A stretch of 64,000 bases of DNA from Membranipora membranacea (GCA_914767715.1 OU612068.1:4154001-4218000), one strand, 5' to 3'. Counted from the stretch's first letter, positions 22,557-42,686 are shown. The notes: generated by a model not told the origin, from the letters alone. Made by a program: numbers and translations.

Positions 22557-24050
22557 AGAGCCAGCTGACAGAACAGATTTGCGACATTTCACAACAGTTT
22601 GACAAAGGAGAGGAAGCGGATGCCGGTTTCCTAGACTTCAGTAAAGCTTTCGACCAAGTTGACCACAATAACTTCTTCAGAAACTCGCTTATATCGGAGT
22701 TACCCCTCAAGCTACTTTCTAGGTACAGAGTCTACTAGAAGGTCAATCCCAAGTATTTACAGTTGATGGCCATAGTTATAGCCCACGCCAAGGTCATCCC
22801 AGGGTTCAGTAATTGGCCCAATCCTGTTCCTGGTCTACATAAACGACCTAGCTGACTCAGTCATATCCAAAACCCGCATGTTCGCAGACGATACGTCATC
22901 TGTTCGACCGGTGAAAACTTTTTCCAGCTCCAAAAAAATCTAGATGCCCTCCAAGTATGGGAGAGTAGTTGGAAGATGGAGTTCAATCCTCTCAAATGCG
23001 AACATGTTAAATTTACCCAAAAAAGAACTAAAGGAGCCAACAACAACCACATACATAATGAAACAGATATCCCTAAGACAAAGGGTGTAAAATACCTAGG
23101 ATTAAGGCTGGAGAGCTCTCTTAGATGGAACGAAAACTTCAACTATATTACCAACAAAGCAGCCAGCATAAGGTGAGGGTTCATAAGAAGAGCACACAAT
23201 ACCATACTTTCTAAAACATCTCAGAGCAAAAGCTTACCCCATACCATACATGACAAGTTAGCTGGGCTCTATATCTGGTGGTGTATAAACTTGAAGGCTG
23301 GGTTGGTCTGGGGGCCCTAAAATACTCCCGCCGCCGGCCCCGGGTAACACCCCAGCCGCCCATGCTCTTAAAATATTTGATTTTCTGTAGTTTTATTGTT
23401 AGATAACTGTAATATACCAAATTCTAGCAAGTGTTACACAGAATTTTACTATGTATTAATGTTTAAACTAATGCAATTTGTTATAATAGGTTGAAAACTA
23501 GACCTCATGACAGCAAAATAAGCATATAAAACTTCACTAAGCTCTTAGGTGCAAAAGTGGGGTGGTTATGGGATCATCTGGTCTCATAGGGTAATCAGCC
23601 CTTATATCTGGTGTTACCCTACCAAATAGGGTAACATGTCATGTATGCCCAATACTCGTCAGGCCCATTCTAGAATACACATCATCAGTATGGGATGGTA
23701 GCCTGACGCAAGCACAAGCAACAAAGCTCGAAGCTGTGTAACGCAAGGCCGTGCGCATGTGTTTACAATGTTCCGCGGTCAGACCACACAACTAGCACCT
23801 CGCAGCTGATTGAACAACTAGAATGGAAAAACCTAAGTACCAAAATGGCGAAGAATTGTACTCTTCCGAGCCATCCACTTTGGTAAAGTAGAGACTGACA
23901 TGGGAGATTACATCAACTTCACCCACATCCTGGCAGTTCTAGAAGGCACAACCCACAGTACCTAATACCTCACTGCAGCACTGACCTCCACAAAAAGAGA
24001 TTCTTTGTCTCCCCGCTAAATTGTGAAATGATCTTTTTTATCACTCTTTG
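22557..24050 (+). pseudogene. LINE reverse transcriptase remnant, split by an insertion
   Basis: Frames 22557-23220 give successive RT blocks: GFRSYESQLTEQI, GFLDFSKAFDQVDH, QGSVIGPILFLVYINDL, MFADDT and KTKGVKYLGLRL. They are broken by several frameshifts and stops. The protein is interrupted at about 23225, after RRAHNTILSKTS. It resumes at about 23645 with LVRPILEYTSSVWD, TKLEAV and QLIEQLEWKNLSTK, the usual LINE C-terminal region. About 410 bp of unrelated sequence sits between. The RT is of the QGSVLGP..F..YINDL class (CR1/L2/Jockey-like). Its motifs differ from the 15090 copy, so it is probably another family. Confidence 0.8.
23225..23640. mobile_element. About 410-bp insertion inside the LINE remnant
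   Basis: Bounded by the point where LINE protein similarity stops (after KTSQS) and where it resumes (before LVRPILEY). It contains a GC-rich block (CTCCCGCCGCCGGCCCCGGG, GGTAACACCCC) and several GGGTAA/TTACCC motifs near 23588-23632. It has no coding capacity. The exact ends and target duplication were not resolved, so calling it an insertion is inference. Confidence 0.5.
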
Positions 24051-24289
24051 ATACTTGTAGATCCTCCTGTGGCAGGTTAAGGTTACAGTAAATGGTGAAA
24101 ATCTGGTTATACGATCTATGACACGGGCTAATACCGATAGACGAGCCTGAAAAAATACTGGAAACTTCAGATGAAGAAACGATTACTCTACAAGTATCAA
24201 GTAAGTATGGTATGCTTAATTGAGTTCAGTGGTAACTTCAGGCCTATATATAGGCATGTCGGCAAAGAGAAATGCTTTCTCTCTGTTTC

Positions 24290-25370
24290 TGCTATTTGCA
24301 GCCGCTAGATGTCTGCCTGGCATCGACATCTGTTAGTTGCCAAATAGACATCCGGTTACATAAAAGGCATCCAGGCACGTATTTGACAAAGGTGGATTGG
24401 TATGTAGCAGAGGAGGATGGATTGTAGTCACTCATCATCGGGGCGACAACCCCATCTGAATAGGGCTGTAACAGCAAATATTAATGCTCTAAGCCCATTT
24501 GGTTGGGTTTGTTACACCAAAAATTTCTGCTCCAAGCCCATACAAATGGGTTTGTTACAGAAAGTATTACTGCTACAAGCTGTTGTACTAAAAATGTTTT
24601 CTGTAAATGGCCATCCGCCACACATCTCTGGTCTATCCTCAGCCTATGCAGATGAGTTTGTTACTGCTCCAAGCCCATATGGATGAGTAGTTGGCAACCA
24701 TCAGTTGCCATATGGCCATTCGGATGGGTTTGTTACAGTCACACTTCGAGATTGATACAAGGTGAAATGGATGGCCAGTTAGCATTGCCGCATGGGTATT
24801 CGTCATAAGCGGATGGCCCTTTTATGGAGATATGTTGCTGATGGCCATTTACCGGACACATTTGGCTCATCTGGAAGAATGGTTACAGCAAATATTACTG
24901 CTCAAACAAAACCCACCCGGATGGAGTTAATTTAGCAAACATTACTATTCCAAGCCTGTCTGGATGGGTTTGTTGCAGCTATAATGCGAAAAATGTGGCC
25001 GGTCCACCACAAATCTTTACGTTAAAGGTCCATCCACTCATGACAAATATCCATTTCACATTATATCAATTTCAAAGCTCGGCAGTCACAAACCAATCCT
25101 GTTGCAAATTTTGCAACCAGATGGCTTCATGGCAGATGTCAATTTTAAAACAGACCCATCCGGATGGCTATTTGGCAACCATTGGACACCAAATAGGCGT
25201 CCTGATGGGTTTCTTTCACAGCAAACTCCACCGTAACAAAACCCATCTCTGTCTAAAGTGCATTTGCATCTGTTACAAGCCAATCCTGTCCCATGAATTT
25301 TATGTCCGGTAGCGTTAAAAGCAACCGGAAGCCTATTTGTCCGTTGGGCAACCGACGGCTGCCAAATAGT
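24290..25370. repeat. Degenerate tandem repeat of roughly 50-60 bp
   Basis: At least seven diverged units contain GGGTTTGTTACAGCAAATATTACTGCTCCAAGCCCAT or parts of it (for example near 24464, 24505, 24548, 24656, 24728, 24880 and 24965). They are linked by CATCCGGATGG-type short palindromes. Frames inside it are by-products. No gene is supported. Confidence 0.65.
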
Positions 25371-25384
25371 AGGTTCTCATCGCA

Positions 25385-26085
25385 GAATAGCTATCAAAGT
25401 CCGAGAAGACAAATTTAGCATATTGTTTATACCTGGTTCTGGAAGTAGTTCATTGTGTTATGCGATTTTATCTCTGTTCGAACTCCACTGTTTTTGATGG
25501 CTATTGCACATTTGTCTCTAAGCGATCAACTTGCACTTCCAGTATGCCCGTTCATGTCTCCGGCCAAGATAAGCACATCTGCAGCACTGCAACAAACTGT
25601 CCAAAATCTGTCTTTGGCCTCCACATCACAGTCTTGCTGTTCGCATAGGCAGAAACGATGTTATAGGTCTGCCTTTTGGTCACCAAGTTCAAATTGATAA
25701 TCCCCTCAGATTACCTGGTTACATGACTCATCCCACACCATTCCTCGGTCTTATCCCGCCACTGTTGTACAGCTTGACGCCATCGTCAATGTATCTTGCC
25801 TTTCCTCCAGGCCTTTCTCCTCCCATCTGGTCTCCTGTAGGCATATGTTACGCCTCACCATCGTATCAGCTATCTCTCTACTCTTATTTGTGAGTGTAGC
25901 AATGTTTAGGGCCGCTAGCTTGATAATCGTCTACCTCGCTCGCCTACTTTCCACAAGGTCCCCAACAAGGGAGATGCCTTGGCATAGTCTGGTTCTCTCT
26001 GGTTTTATTACAGTCTGTGGCATAGTTTTTCCGGCCGGATGCTCTGCCTGTCGCTGAACCCGTCTCTATCCAGGATTGGGACTGG
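25385..26085 (-). pseudogene. LINE endonuclease (EEP-fold) remnant
   Basis: On the minus strand, successive blocks resemble the apurinic-type endonuclease at the N-terminus of non-LTR retrotransposons: KLAALNIATLTNKSREIADT, then RRNICLQETRW (the QETRW motif with the metal-binding Glu), and later VLILAGDMNGHTG (the GDxN motif). Stops and frameshifts occur between blocks. It lies antisense to the LINE remnant at 22557-24050, and the two are not necessarily from one element. Confidence 0.75.
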
Positions 26086-26099
26086 CTGAGTCTGGCACC

Positions 26100-27009
26100 G
26101 GATTGTACATTCCTCAAGCAAATTTTTCATAATATCATAATATCTACAAAACAACCACCTCTATTGCAGAAATAACTGTTGGTCTTGTTCTTGACTTTTT
26201 TGCTAGTTTTCATATTTTATCCTGCCCCCTACCTGTTCCAGCTAAGAATTGGTCACTTGCCATAGCACACCAGGACATGTAGGTATATACATAAAGTACA
26301 TAATTATTTTGCTTTATTTTTATCAGATCCTATGCGGAGAAAATTAGTTGTGCATTTGGCTGCGACTTGAGATGATTTCCACCAATCTACATCAGGTTTG
26401 TTAAGTTATCATGAACGTGAAAAATACCACTTGCCTTTGCCCCATAAGTGAGCCCAGAAGGTACAATATGAGGATTGAAAAAAAAACAAAGCTGAAAGAC
26501 ATAATGCATATGGTAATTCGCAGTTGGGCAGTAAAAATATTGACATTGAATGTACATCATATCAACTACCCTTGCGGATAAACTATTTTGGTTCCAAGTT
26601 TCAATCAAGGTAATTTTGTACCGAAAAACATAATATGTCCTGATTGGGAGGTCTGCATCAACCCATCACCCTATCCCTAATGACAGGATACCAGTGCTAA
26701 GATGAGAAAGTGTCCATCTGTTCATCTTCACACTATTTCAGAGTGACCTACAGTGCTGGTTGGTAAATAGAATTGATATGTACGGGGATGTGAACTATCA
26801 GCTGAGGTGTTGAGCCGCTTGGAGGTAGTGTCCATCATGCCTACCGCGTATCGAGATATGGGTATGTACAAAGGTGTTACTTTCATTTTCATTCCATAAG
26901 TACTGTAACCAAAAAATAGCTTCTCTCTGCGGAAGTGTTTATATTTCTATTTATAGCAATCAGCAAATTTTTTTCCCCAGAAAGAAAGTATTTTTACAAT
27001 CACAATACC
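26100..27009. other. Non-coding stretch, no recognised feature
   Basis: No domain-bearing frame, RNA gene or clear repeat was recognised in this AT-rich interval. Confidence 0.4.
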
Positions 27010-27110
27010 TAAATTTGTTGTCAGTTGTTATAAGTTTTGATAGCAAGAGGTCCTGGGTTCAATTTCCCCTCTTGTTATGAGAGATCTCCCTGCTCATATC
27101 CCATAACACG
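27010..27110 (+). repeat. Possible tRNA-like SINE head
   Basis: The stretch TTTTGATAGCAAGAGGTCC followed by TGGGTTCAATTTCCCC resembles the anticodon-to-T-arm part of a tRNA with a B box GGTTCAATTTC. The A-box half is not convincing and the 3' acceptor strand is absent. No second copy was found in this window. Confidence 0.3.
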
Positions 27111-27339
27111 CCGAGCAACATAAACCAACACCAACTGAACTGACTCAAAAGTCGCCACTTCTCTAACAACGACTCTACAACTATACTGTGTGGAACATTC
27201 TTAGTCTACCGACATCAAAGAGGCTGTCTATCAGTAATAAACCTATGAAGACAAGAAATTTCAAAAGTTGAAACTTGGTGCATGGCCAACAGGCTCACTC
27301 TAAATTATTCAAAAACGTTCCAAATTATTTTAAAATCGC

Positions 27340-27580
27340 CAAAAAAGCAAATTGTTTTGGCGGAATATAAAATTGATCTCAGCTGTAAAACACAATTTTT
27401 TAGGCATTATTCTTGACTCTAATATAACTGATATGAATCACCTCGTGGACCACTGCCGAAAATTCAACCTAATTTTAACATTGATTAGGGCAGCTCTCCC
27501 TTATTTTGATAGCAAAACAATGGTTGACCTGTATTACCGTTGTTTTTACCCACTGGCTTCCTGTCTGGGGGGCAGTGATG
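27340..27580 (+). pseudogene. LINE RT C-terminal fragment
   Basis: One frame reads FLGIILDSNITDMNHLVDHC and then TMVDLYYRCFYPLASCL. This matches the segment after the RT palm in LINEs (LGv.lDs.LtW..H....., then LY.s.vyP.L.Y). No catalytic box is present. After about 27580 similarity is lost. Confidence 0.65.
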
Positions 27581-28639
27581 ACTGCAGCTGGAAGGGGCAC
27601 TTGTCCTGTACGTGTGTCTCGTATTTGACCTTCAAGCTTTACAATTGGGCTGTCTACGCCCTAGCGCAGGCTATAAGACTGTCCCTTTGCTTTTGACATG
27701 TTTCTATTGCAATTATCTACAATTTTTGATTAAATCTTTTTTTGCCTTTCTCTGAGTCATACTCAATTGAACTTTATCTATATATGTTATCAATTTTATC
27801 TCTAGCAATAAACACACATGAAAGAAAAAATTGTCTAACAGTCTTCGAGTTAGGGTGTCAATTACCTCTCTGAAATGTGCAGTCTCACACCACTACCCTC
27901 CCTCATATCGGACAAGGGATAGAAATACCCATATAGATAATTATGACAAACCTATACACAAAATGACCTAATGACCTAATTTTACACTAGTACCCACTCG
28001 GTAGCTAAAACTACATGCATCTTTAGTGGCTAGTTATTGCATAGCACCTTTAACATGATAATCCCATAATAACCTAATACTAATAGTTATTTTTCTGGCT
28101 GCTTTGCGATGCCAATCAATGTTGCAGCTAGCTTTCTGGATATTGTAATCTTTATTTATTTTTTAGACTGCCATAGAAAGACAGAGCATCTTAAAGAAAC
28201 TCAGTACCATTCACCAGCTACAAGCAAACAAATAACCACACCTACTGAAGCATCAGTGTTGTGATTTAAAAAAAATTAATGGGCGTTGTAGCCATTTATA
28301 ATGATTTAAGAACGAGGATTTATATTTTGGTCCATTTCCATAATTTTTATATAATCCCCATAGGGGAAAATGGAACTCTATCCTCTGTGCTCCCATAGAT
28401 CTCAGCCAAACCTCAAATGTATTTTCCGGTAATTATTTATTCCTCTCCCTGAGAATAAAGCTTAAAATTCATTTTATACGATTATTTTATGGTGTATTTT
28501 GATAAAGTATAACAGCTTCAATACAATGTAATGAGTGATGGATAACCAAAATTTTGTCTTTTTTAAACCAAGGACTAAGCAACTTCCTAATAATATGCAA
28601 GTTGCGATTGTTATCAATATCCAGCGCGTTTGGTGCTGT
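27581..28639. other. Non-coding stretch, no recognised feature
   Basis: AT-rich interval between a LINE fragment and an LTR-retrotransposon remnant. Nothing was recognised. Confidence 0.4.
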
Positions 28640-29320
28640 TTTCTCCAGGAATCTGGTAAAGATGTCTGGCAACCATTGGAATATGCCTCGCGTAAGATGA
28701 CTGACACTTAGACACGCTCTTCGATGGTAGAGTAGGAAACTCTTGTCATCATGTGGGCAGTTTGACTAGTATATGATAGGTCGAAAGTTTGAAGTTGAAA
28801 CGGTCCATAAACCCTTGGTACAAATTCTAGGTGGTAAAGATCTGAGTGATCTACCACCGAGGGTGCAAAGGTTCAAAATGAGGATAATGAGGTATGGATA
28901 TAAAAATTTTGGTGTTAAGATGTTTGTTGCCGATAGTTTGAGCCGACCCAACGAGGCTTACAGTGCAGCCAGTGTGAAGCATTGTGCAGCTGTTGAGTAC
29001 TTTATTGACAGTATTTGTGAGGACTTAGTCCCTGATATACATGAAATAGAGGCGTTTGAAGCCACCGTGACTGACGATGTCGCAGTTAAATTCAAGCAGA
29101 ATTTGGTCGAGGGTTGGCGAAGAAACAAGCAGTCATAAATTGCCCGGGTACAAAGGATGTCTCATGTTTAATGATAGACTTGATGTACCTGCTAGTTTGC
29201 GTAGTGCCTATATTGCACATGCACATGCTGGACACCAGGGTACTGCTAAACCTGCAGAGCTGCTCGACAGGTAGTCTGGTGGCCGAGCTATCACCCAACG
29301 ACAAATTTTTGTCAATTTTA
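28640..29320 (+). pseudogene. Ty3/gypsy-type pol remnant (RNase H to start of integrase)
   Basis: The first part (about 28660-28755) resembles the start of the retroelement RNase H domain (YASRKMTDT) but carries several stops. From 28773 a long frame contains VHKPLVQILGGK, LPPRVQRFKMRIMRYGY and VADSLSRP, the RNase H end typical of Ty3/gypsy elements. The aspartate expected before HKPL is replaced by valine. A second frame (about 29150-29275) has the integrase zinc-finger region (SLRSAYIAHAHAGHQGT). No LTRs, protease or integrase core were found. It is an old, inactive fragment. Confidence 0.85.
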
Positions 29321-31163
29321 GCTCTTGCTTTTGGCCTGAGTCCCGCAGCAATTGATCTCGGGAATATGCTGTGCAGCTAAAGCCAAGCTTCTTTCAGATT
29401 GTCTGCTCAACAACCCGTAGCAGACAACTCCAATTTGTACTTCAACAGACATTCTGATGCGTTAGAAGTGCTCAGATAGCTGTATATGCAAGTTTGAGGC
29501 ATCACATCATCAAATTCCTTACAAACATTATCAAACCAAAGTGAATAGTTGTAAGAACCTAAATTATGTTCGGGTATACATAAAAAAGTATCATGTGAAA
29601 TTGCTTTTATAAACATAGTTTTGGCAATCAGACATTACATGTATTTCGTCTGCCGCATTATGGGCATTGATTTTTGCTTATTGAAATATTATAGAAGAAC
29701 TACTGATCTTTCAATTCCAACATAGCTCACCATGTCGTAAAATACAACCTCATTAAATGACAATTGATATCTGAAACCTGGGAACTTGAATTGTTTTTCA
29801 TATTATGTATGTTAATGATGGCCTTCTCCAATGGATTTGCCCCGGTTTTGGAGCACCTCTACAACATCAAAAAATATACTACATCAGGGTATTATGTTAT
29901 ATTCGCTGCAGGGTGCCAAAGTATAGCGTTATGTGGTCTAGAAAAAATTGAGAGAAATTGAATTGAATTCAATGCACTCCACTGTGCAATCAAAATGGTT
30001 TTGACGCCACCACCAGCATCATTTGCGACGCAGCAAACAGCAGAGTTGTCGAGTTAAGTAGGTGATACTGTTTACCTGAAATGACCCTTGCAAAAAATCT
30101 TCATGTATTAAAATGAGCAACCAGATACACTACTCCGGCTTGAGCTTCTTGAAGACCTGTTCATGGTTTCGTTCGATCCAATGAGTAGATTTGATTCTTG
30201 CAATTTTAGCATTGTTCTAGTATCGCGTTTGATTTTTATTAGTTTCTTTGATCTTGAAATCTACAAATACACTCACACCAGTACCTTGTGATTCAAATTG
30301 ATATGATAAGTTATACCATGGTTCTATAATCAAATGACGATTGGTAAATGATACATCTTCAACTTGGCAACTTTTTCAGCTAGTGTTGCTGAATCTATTG
30401 ATTGCAGAGATCATCATAAATAGAGTTTCTACTTCCAAAAATGATCTAATTTTCAATATACACGCCTCCGTATATTTAATATTAAACAATAAAATGAAAC
30501 AGATCAGAGCAAAAATCGGCAGCAACAATGTTTCCTTCATGTCAAGCAAGTTCATATTCAAACAAGAAAAGAAATGTAGGGGCGCTCATATCAGGTTCCT
30601 TGACCAGAAAGCTCACCATCAAGGTTGCGCTGTCAGCTGTCTCTTTCAAGCAGATTGTCTTATTTTAATTGTGCCCTGTCAATAATTACTGCAATTACAT
30701 GCATACTTTTAACATAGAGCTCGCCTGTCGTAAATTCATGATCACACTGTTTGGACAATTCCAACAGTAAACGGGGATGATGCTGTTATGATATAAAAAA
30801 TACAGATCCGCAGCACTAGTACTCATGAGTTTGGTCTTGTCAGGTTCTAGATTTTTCAGTTCACCAACTCAACATGTAACTACCCCCAATAGCTGTGACA
30901 TCTGTAGGGGTAACAGTATATTGTTAACAGTGATAACATGGCAAATCTGAAAACATTCCGCATATTCATTACCATGTTGACTGATATAAACAAGGTGCCC
31001 CTCCTCAATATTTAATTTATATCTCAAGAACTTAATAAACATAATTCCTACATCTCAACTTTTGGTAACCTATCACATTCATTCATAAACATGATCTAGG
31101 GAAACCCAATTAGTCCATTGTTGTAGAGTTAAGTTTCATATAAATACTATGTGTATATATATC

Positions 31164-31200
<37 letters not shown>

Positions 31201-32329
31201 TACAAATCTATAACAGAGGAACATGTATGGTCCTTGAATCATTCCGCTCCTAACTGATAAGGGCCCAAAACTCTGAATTCAAAACATGGGAAAAAGTGTA
31301 GATTGATTTTATCGATTAAATACGTTTTCACTGTTCAATTATATTGGATCAGTTTTTACCCAGTTCAGAATATGTTTGAACCGGTTACCTTATTTCCAAA
31401 CAGTCTCATGACATTTTTTATGTACTTAGGAATAGAAGCGAGACAATTTTTTGCAGGTGAATTTTAGAGTGGCTGAGCTACATTAGAGAGTGTGCCTATC
31501 TCTGAAACCTTTCTCTCAGAGACTATGATGACACAAACTGTTGATTTAGTGTTTGAAAACTCATTGATCATACTATTATAATTGCAGTCACATCAAAAAA
31601 CATCAAATGTTAGATGGAACTTTTCCTGTTTCACTGCTTAACAATATAATAATTGTGTACCATCTGTTCGCCTGCAAAAAGAGGCATTTTACCGCTTAAG
31701 TCACTAAAGTTGACAAGCTATTCATAGTAATTCTAAGCTAGATTTTTCATTTAACTCAGTGATAAGTATCAATGAAAACGATTTATATTGATAATGTTGA
31801 ATGTTCAATGTCTAGCAATCAAAAATTTTTACGAGTGTTTTTAATAATGAATTTTTATTATTATAATTATCAGCTAGTTGTCTATCCATGGAGAGAGAGG
31901 AGACAACTGGTGTTTGATTAAAAAGCATTAAAATCACTATCTGATTATTCCGCCTGTAACATGTCAAATTGCAAGTCATATTGCTTTTTGGATGATGGAA
32001 CCATATTCTGAATGGACAATTTGGAAATGAATTTGTCTACATTGAAAGACTTAAGGAGCGAGGATTTTGAGCAACGTTTGTTTGTCAGGATTTTTCTAAA
32101 AAGGCTTCACCACTCGGCAGCAACAGCCGGCATAACGATAACCAGCGTGAAATTATCAGATCTGTATTTCAACAGAACTTTGCCGTTCGATATGCTGTCC
32201 AACTGTTAGTTTCAACTGTGTCCCCAATCTTATAAAAAATATCATATTAGAGAGTTTGATGGTGCAGGCAGTGTTGCGTACTAAATGCATTTTAAGTACT
32301 CAGTTCCATTAAACACTCATACAACTTCC
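29321..32329. other. Long non-coding interval
   Basis: About 3 kb without a recognisable gene. Open frames (for example 29764-29961 and 30341-30685) have no domain and no coding-like splice context. A (TA)14 microsatellite lies at 31169-31196. Confidence 0.45.
31169..31196. repeat. (TA)14 microsatellite
   Basis: Fourteen uninterrupted TA steps, preceded by the related GTGTATATATATCATG. Confidence 0.95.
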
Positions 32330-32475
32330 TGAGGTGCAATGGGTGTTATAAGACCTGTGGCAGGTGCTGTATGGAACACAACAAAACTGTATAGGCCTTG
32401 AGTGCTGTAAGACGTGTCCCATACAGCACAGTCCACACGTCTTACAACACCTGTTGCCAGCGCCTGTTTTTAATG
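32330..32475. repeat. Complex inverted repeat
   Basis: Contains a perfect 12-bp stem TGTAAGACGTGT / ACACGTCTTACA at 32406-32446 with a 17-nt loop. Outside it are further mirrored pieces (GGTGCTGTATGG against CCATACAGCAC, and GGTGTTATAAGACC against GTCTTACAACACC). It looks like a partly decayed foldback element. Confidence 0.6.
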
Positions 32476-32774
32476 CCCATTCAGAACAGCATAAATTTTT
32501 GTAATGCAAATTCCATCGGTTATTAAAAATGGCGTGATGCTAACTTTTGTCAAGGTTGATAAATCCCATGAGAAGATAAGGCATATTGCCAAACCTAACT
32601 TAAATGGTTGAGCTCAAGTGTATTACCAACTCATTGGTTCATTGATAACAGTTGGGTTTTGCTATGATTCCCACTCTCCCTGTATTCTCTTTTTTATTAT
32701 AGGGAGTTGCCTTTTTTTGGAGTTATCAAGTATCAGTTGGGGCGAAACATAATATGGGCATTGAGTATAGGCAG

Positions 32775-32862
32775 GAGCAGCGGACTAAAGACCCAAAAAT
32801 CAGCGGAACATAGACCCATACGGAACATAGATCCGAACGGAACATAGACCTGCACCCACATG
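32775..32862 (-). repeat. Short-array element based on GGTCTATGTTCCGCT (copy 2, inverted)
   Basis: On the minus strand it reads GTGCAGGTCTATGTTCCG, then three more related units ending in GTTCCGT, GTTCCGCT and AGTCCGCT, the same order as at 21712-21800. CCCACATGTAAG marks the shared flank. The copies are 11 kb apart in inverted orientation. Confidence 0.7.
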
Positions 32863-34072
32863 TAAGTATACATGGAATCGCTGTGATAAAAAATTTGTGT
32901 AGGTTGTCAAATATTACATTTGTGAAAACAGCTGTCCTTTTTCCATAGTAAGTATGCTAGATATGGAGGGGTAGTGGTGAATAATTGTTTTCTCAGCTCA
33001 GACAATTGAATCACAGGTAAACATGGTCAGATCAACAACGAGGTGTTGATGGATTATATGGTAATGAATGAAATTGAAATGGCAGCAGGGATGAGGAGGG
33101 AGCAAGAATTAGAATTGTTGTCCTGGAGCGGAAATCTTCCATCTGCTCTAGTGATGCAGCAGAGCAGGTTTATTTAGGTTGGACTCATCCCTTGGTTCAG
33201 CACTGTCTATCTACCTATCTAGTTTTTTTCCATAATGTGCCCATAACAGAAGAAATAGCATGTCAGTGTGGTAGGAAGAGAGTAGGTAGAAACTCAACTG
33301 AGTTGAGTTGGTCTCCAAGAGCCATAGATAGTATAGTATCTAATACCCTTGTGCTCTCTCTGTCACATTAGCCAAGATCACTACTATATTGATACTCATT
33401 ATTAGGGCCATCAACTAACAAACAATCCCTGCTAATCCCAATCTGGATAAGCCTTGTATAAAAGGACCAGTTTTTGATTGTTTGAAATCCAAAAAAAACA
33501 AATAGAATAAAGTGGCCTTATCTGGATTGATTAGTTAGTATATTTCAATCACACCTACTCTACTTACTGCTTGGGTGATAAGGTTAACAATGAGTAAATG
33601 TGTTAATTGAGGTAGTCACAGTCAGCCATAGCCTGTCTTGGCAAGCTTTGTCCAAACAAAGCTTGTAACTGCAAGACAGGCTCAGTCAGCCATAGGCCTA
33701 CACAGTTTTGAGAAATATTCGCCTCAATCAGCCATAGCAGATGAATCTTATTTTCCTGAGCATTTATAGTCACCTCTGCAGATTATTTGGCTCTCGCTGG
33801 TCGAAATACTTGGGGGACTTAATGTACATATCTCATTGTTTCAAATAATATTGTCTTTTATATCTCTTGTCTACTTAAAATAAAAGCAACAATTTGTTTA
33901 TTCCTTGCAGTCTTGACATGGGGCTGTATGAGTTTGAATTGCTTCCTAGTGTTGATCTTGTAACAATTTGGGTCTAGAAAGAAAGGCAATTGAAACAAGG
34001 TTACGTAGCTAATGTCTTACTCCCCAAATTGTAAACTTTGAGATGACTGTAATCATTCTATCTCTGTTTTAG
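32863..34072. other. Intergenic stretch upstream of ICA1
   Basis: No gene is seen. An imperfect hairpin (AGCCTGTCTTG...CAAGACAGGCT) lies at 33630-33682 and is flanked by direct copies of CAGTCAGCCATAG. The ICA1 promoter or a further 5' untranslated exon should lie here, but no element was identified. Confidence 0.4.
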
Positions 34073-34182
34073 GGTGGTGTGAATAGCGTTTGTGCCAATG
34101 TCAGCTTCGTAAACTTCAAGCTTCTCAATTGGTGAAGAAATATTATAATCAAACATTGGTATTATCTTAATCTTTGAACAAC
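34073..34182 (+). other. ICA1: Candidate 5' untranslated part of ICA1 coding exon 1
   Basis: A good acceptor (CTCTGTTTTAG) ends at 34072. The sequence to the ATG at 34183 has no competing ATG with a long frame. If used, an additional non-coding first exon lies further upstream. Confidence 0.4.
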
Positions 34183-41809
<7,627 letters not shown>

Positions 41810-42686
41810 GTGTGAAAATTGAGAAAGTTTTGCAGTTTATTTACAAAAACAGGAAAAGCGGATCAAACTATTGTTTCCGATTACAGACATAGCAACTGCA
41901 ATGAATGACATTTATAATGCTTATATTACTATTAATAACAAGGCAACACCACAATGTAGTTCATTTATTTGTGACACACTAATTTTAAACTTGACATATT
42001 CCTGCTGAACTCACTGTTTTGATGGTGGTGAGGATATGCCATAGCAGTTAAATTTGGGGTGGTTGTTGAGACCTGGATATTAGTGAGGTGTTGTCATGAG
42101 CATCTCGGCAACACATTATAATATTTATTATATACGACTCCAATAGCATTTTGATTGATCTGAACACTAGTATCGATAAGCCTGTATCATTTATCAATAT
42201 AAAAATTCAATGATTTGCATTCCTCATCAACAACATCTCTTCTCTTTTTTTACTTCACAATCTAGTCGCTTCAGTAGTGCAAATATAAGACACGGCAATA
42301 CAGCTTTTTAGTAAATTTTGGAATGAATTCGATCTTGATTTGCTTCATACATGGTATCATGTTTTTTTCTTTCCATTTGTTGTTCATAAGTTTATGCAAC
42401 CGTGTATATGTAGTTTTTGTTCACTCATTTTATTATGTATCTTATTGATCGTTTATTTGTCTTTTTAGCACATAGTTCAAATCTCTAATCTCAATGTGAT
42501 CAATTGGTTGAAGGATTTTCTTTATTTTTTAACTTTTTTGTTCTGTTGCGCTTCTTGCTATTCCAATGCTAGTCATCCTCTATAATAATGTCAACTCACT
42601 CTTTTGTCTTGTTACATCGTATCATACATAACCTATGAAGTCGTATCGTCTGTTCAAACATATATTTTTACCACTTATCATGGCAA

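Noticed and set aside
30341-30685. 114-codon plus-strand frame
   Set aside because: No recognisable domain, no splice partners, composition like the flanking non-coding DNA.
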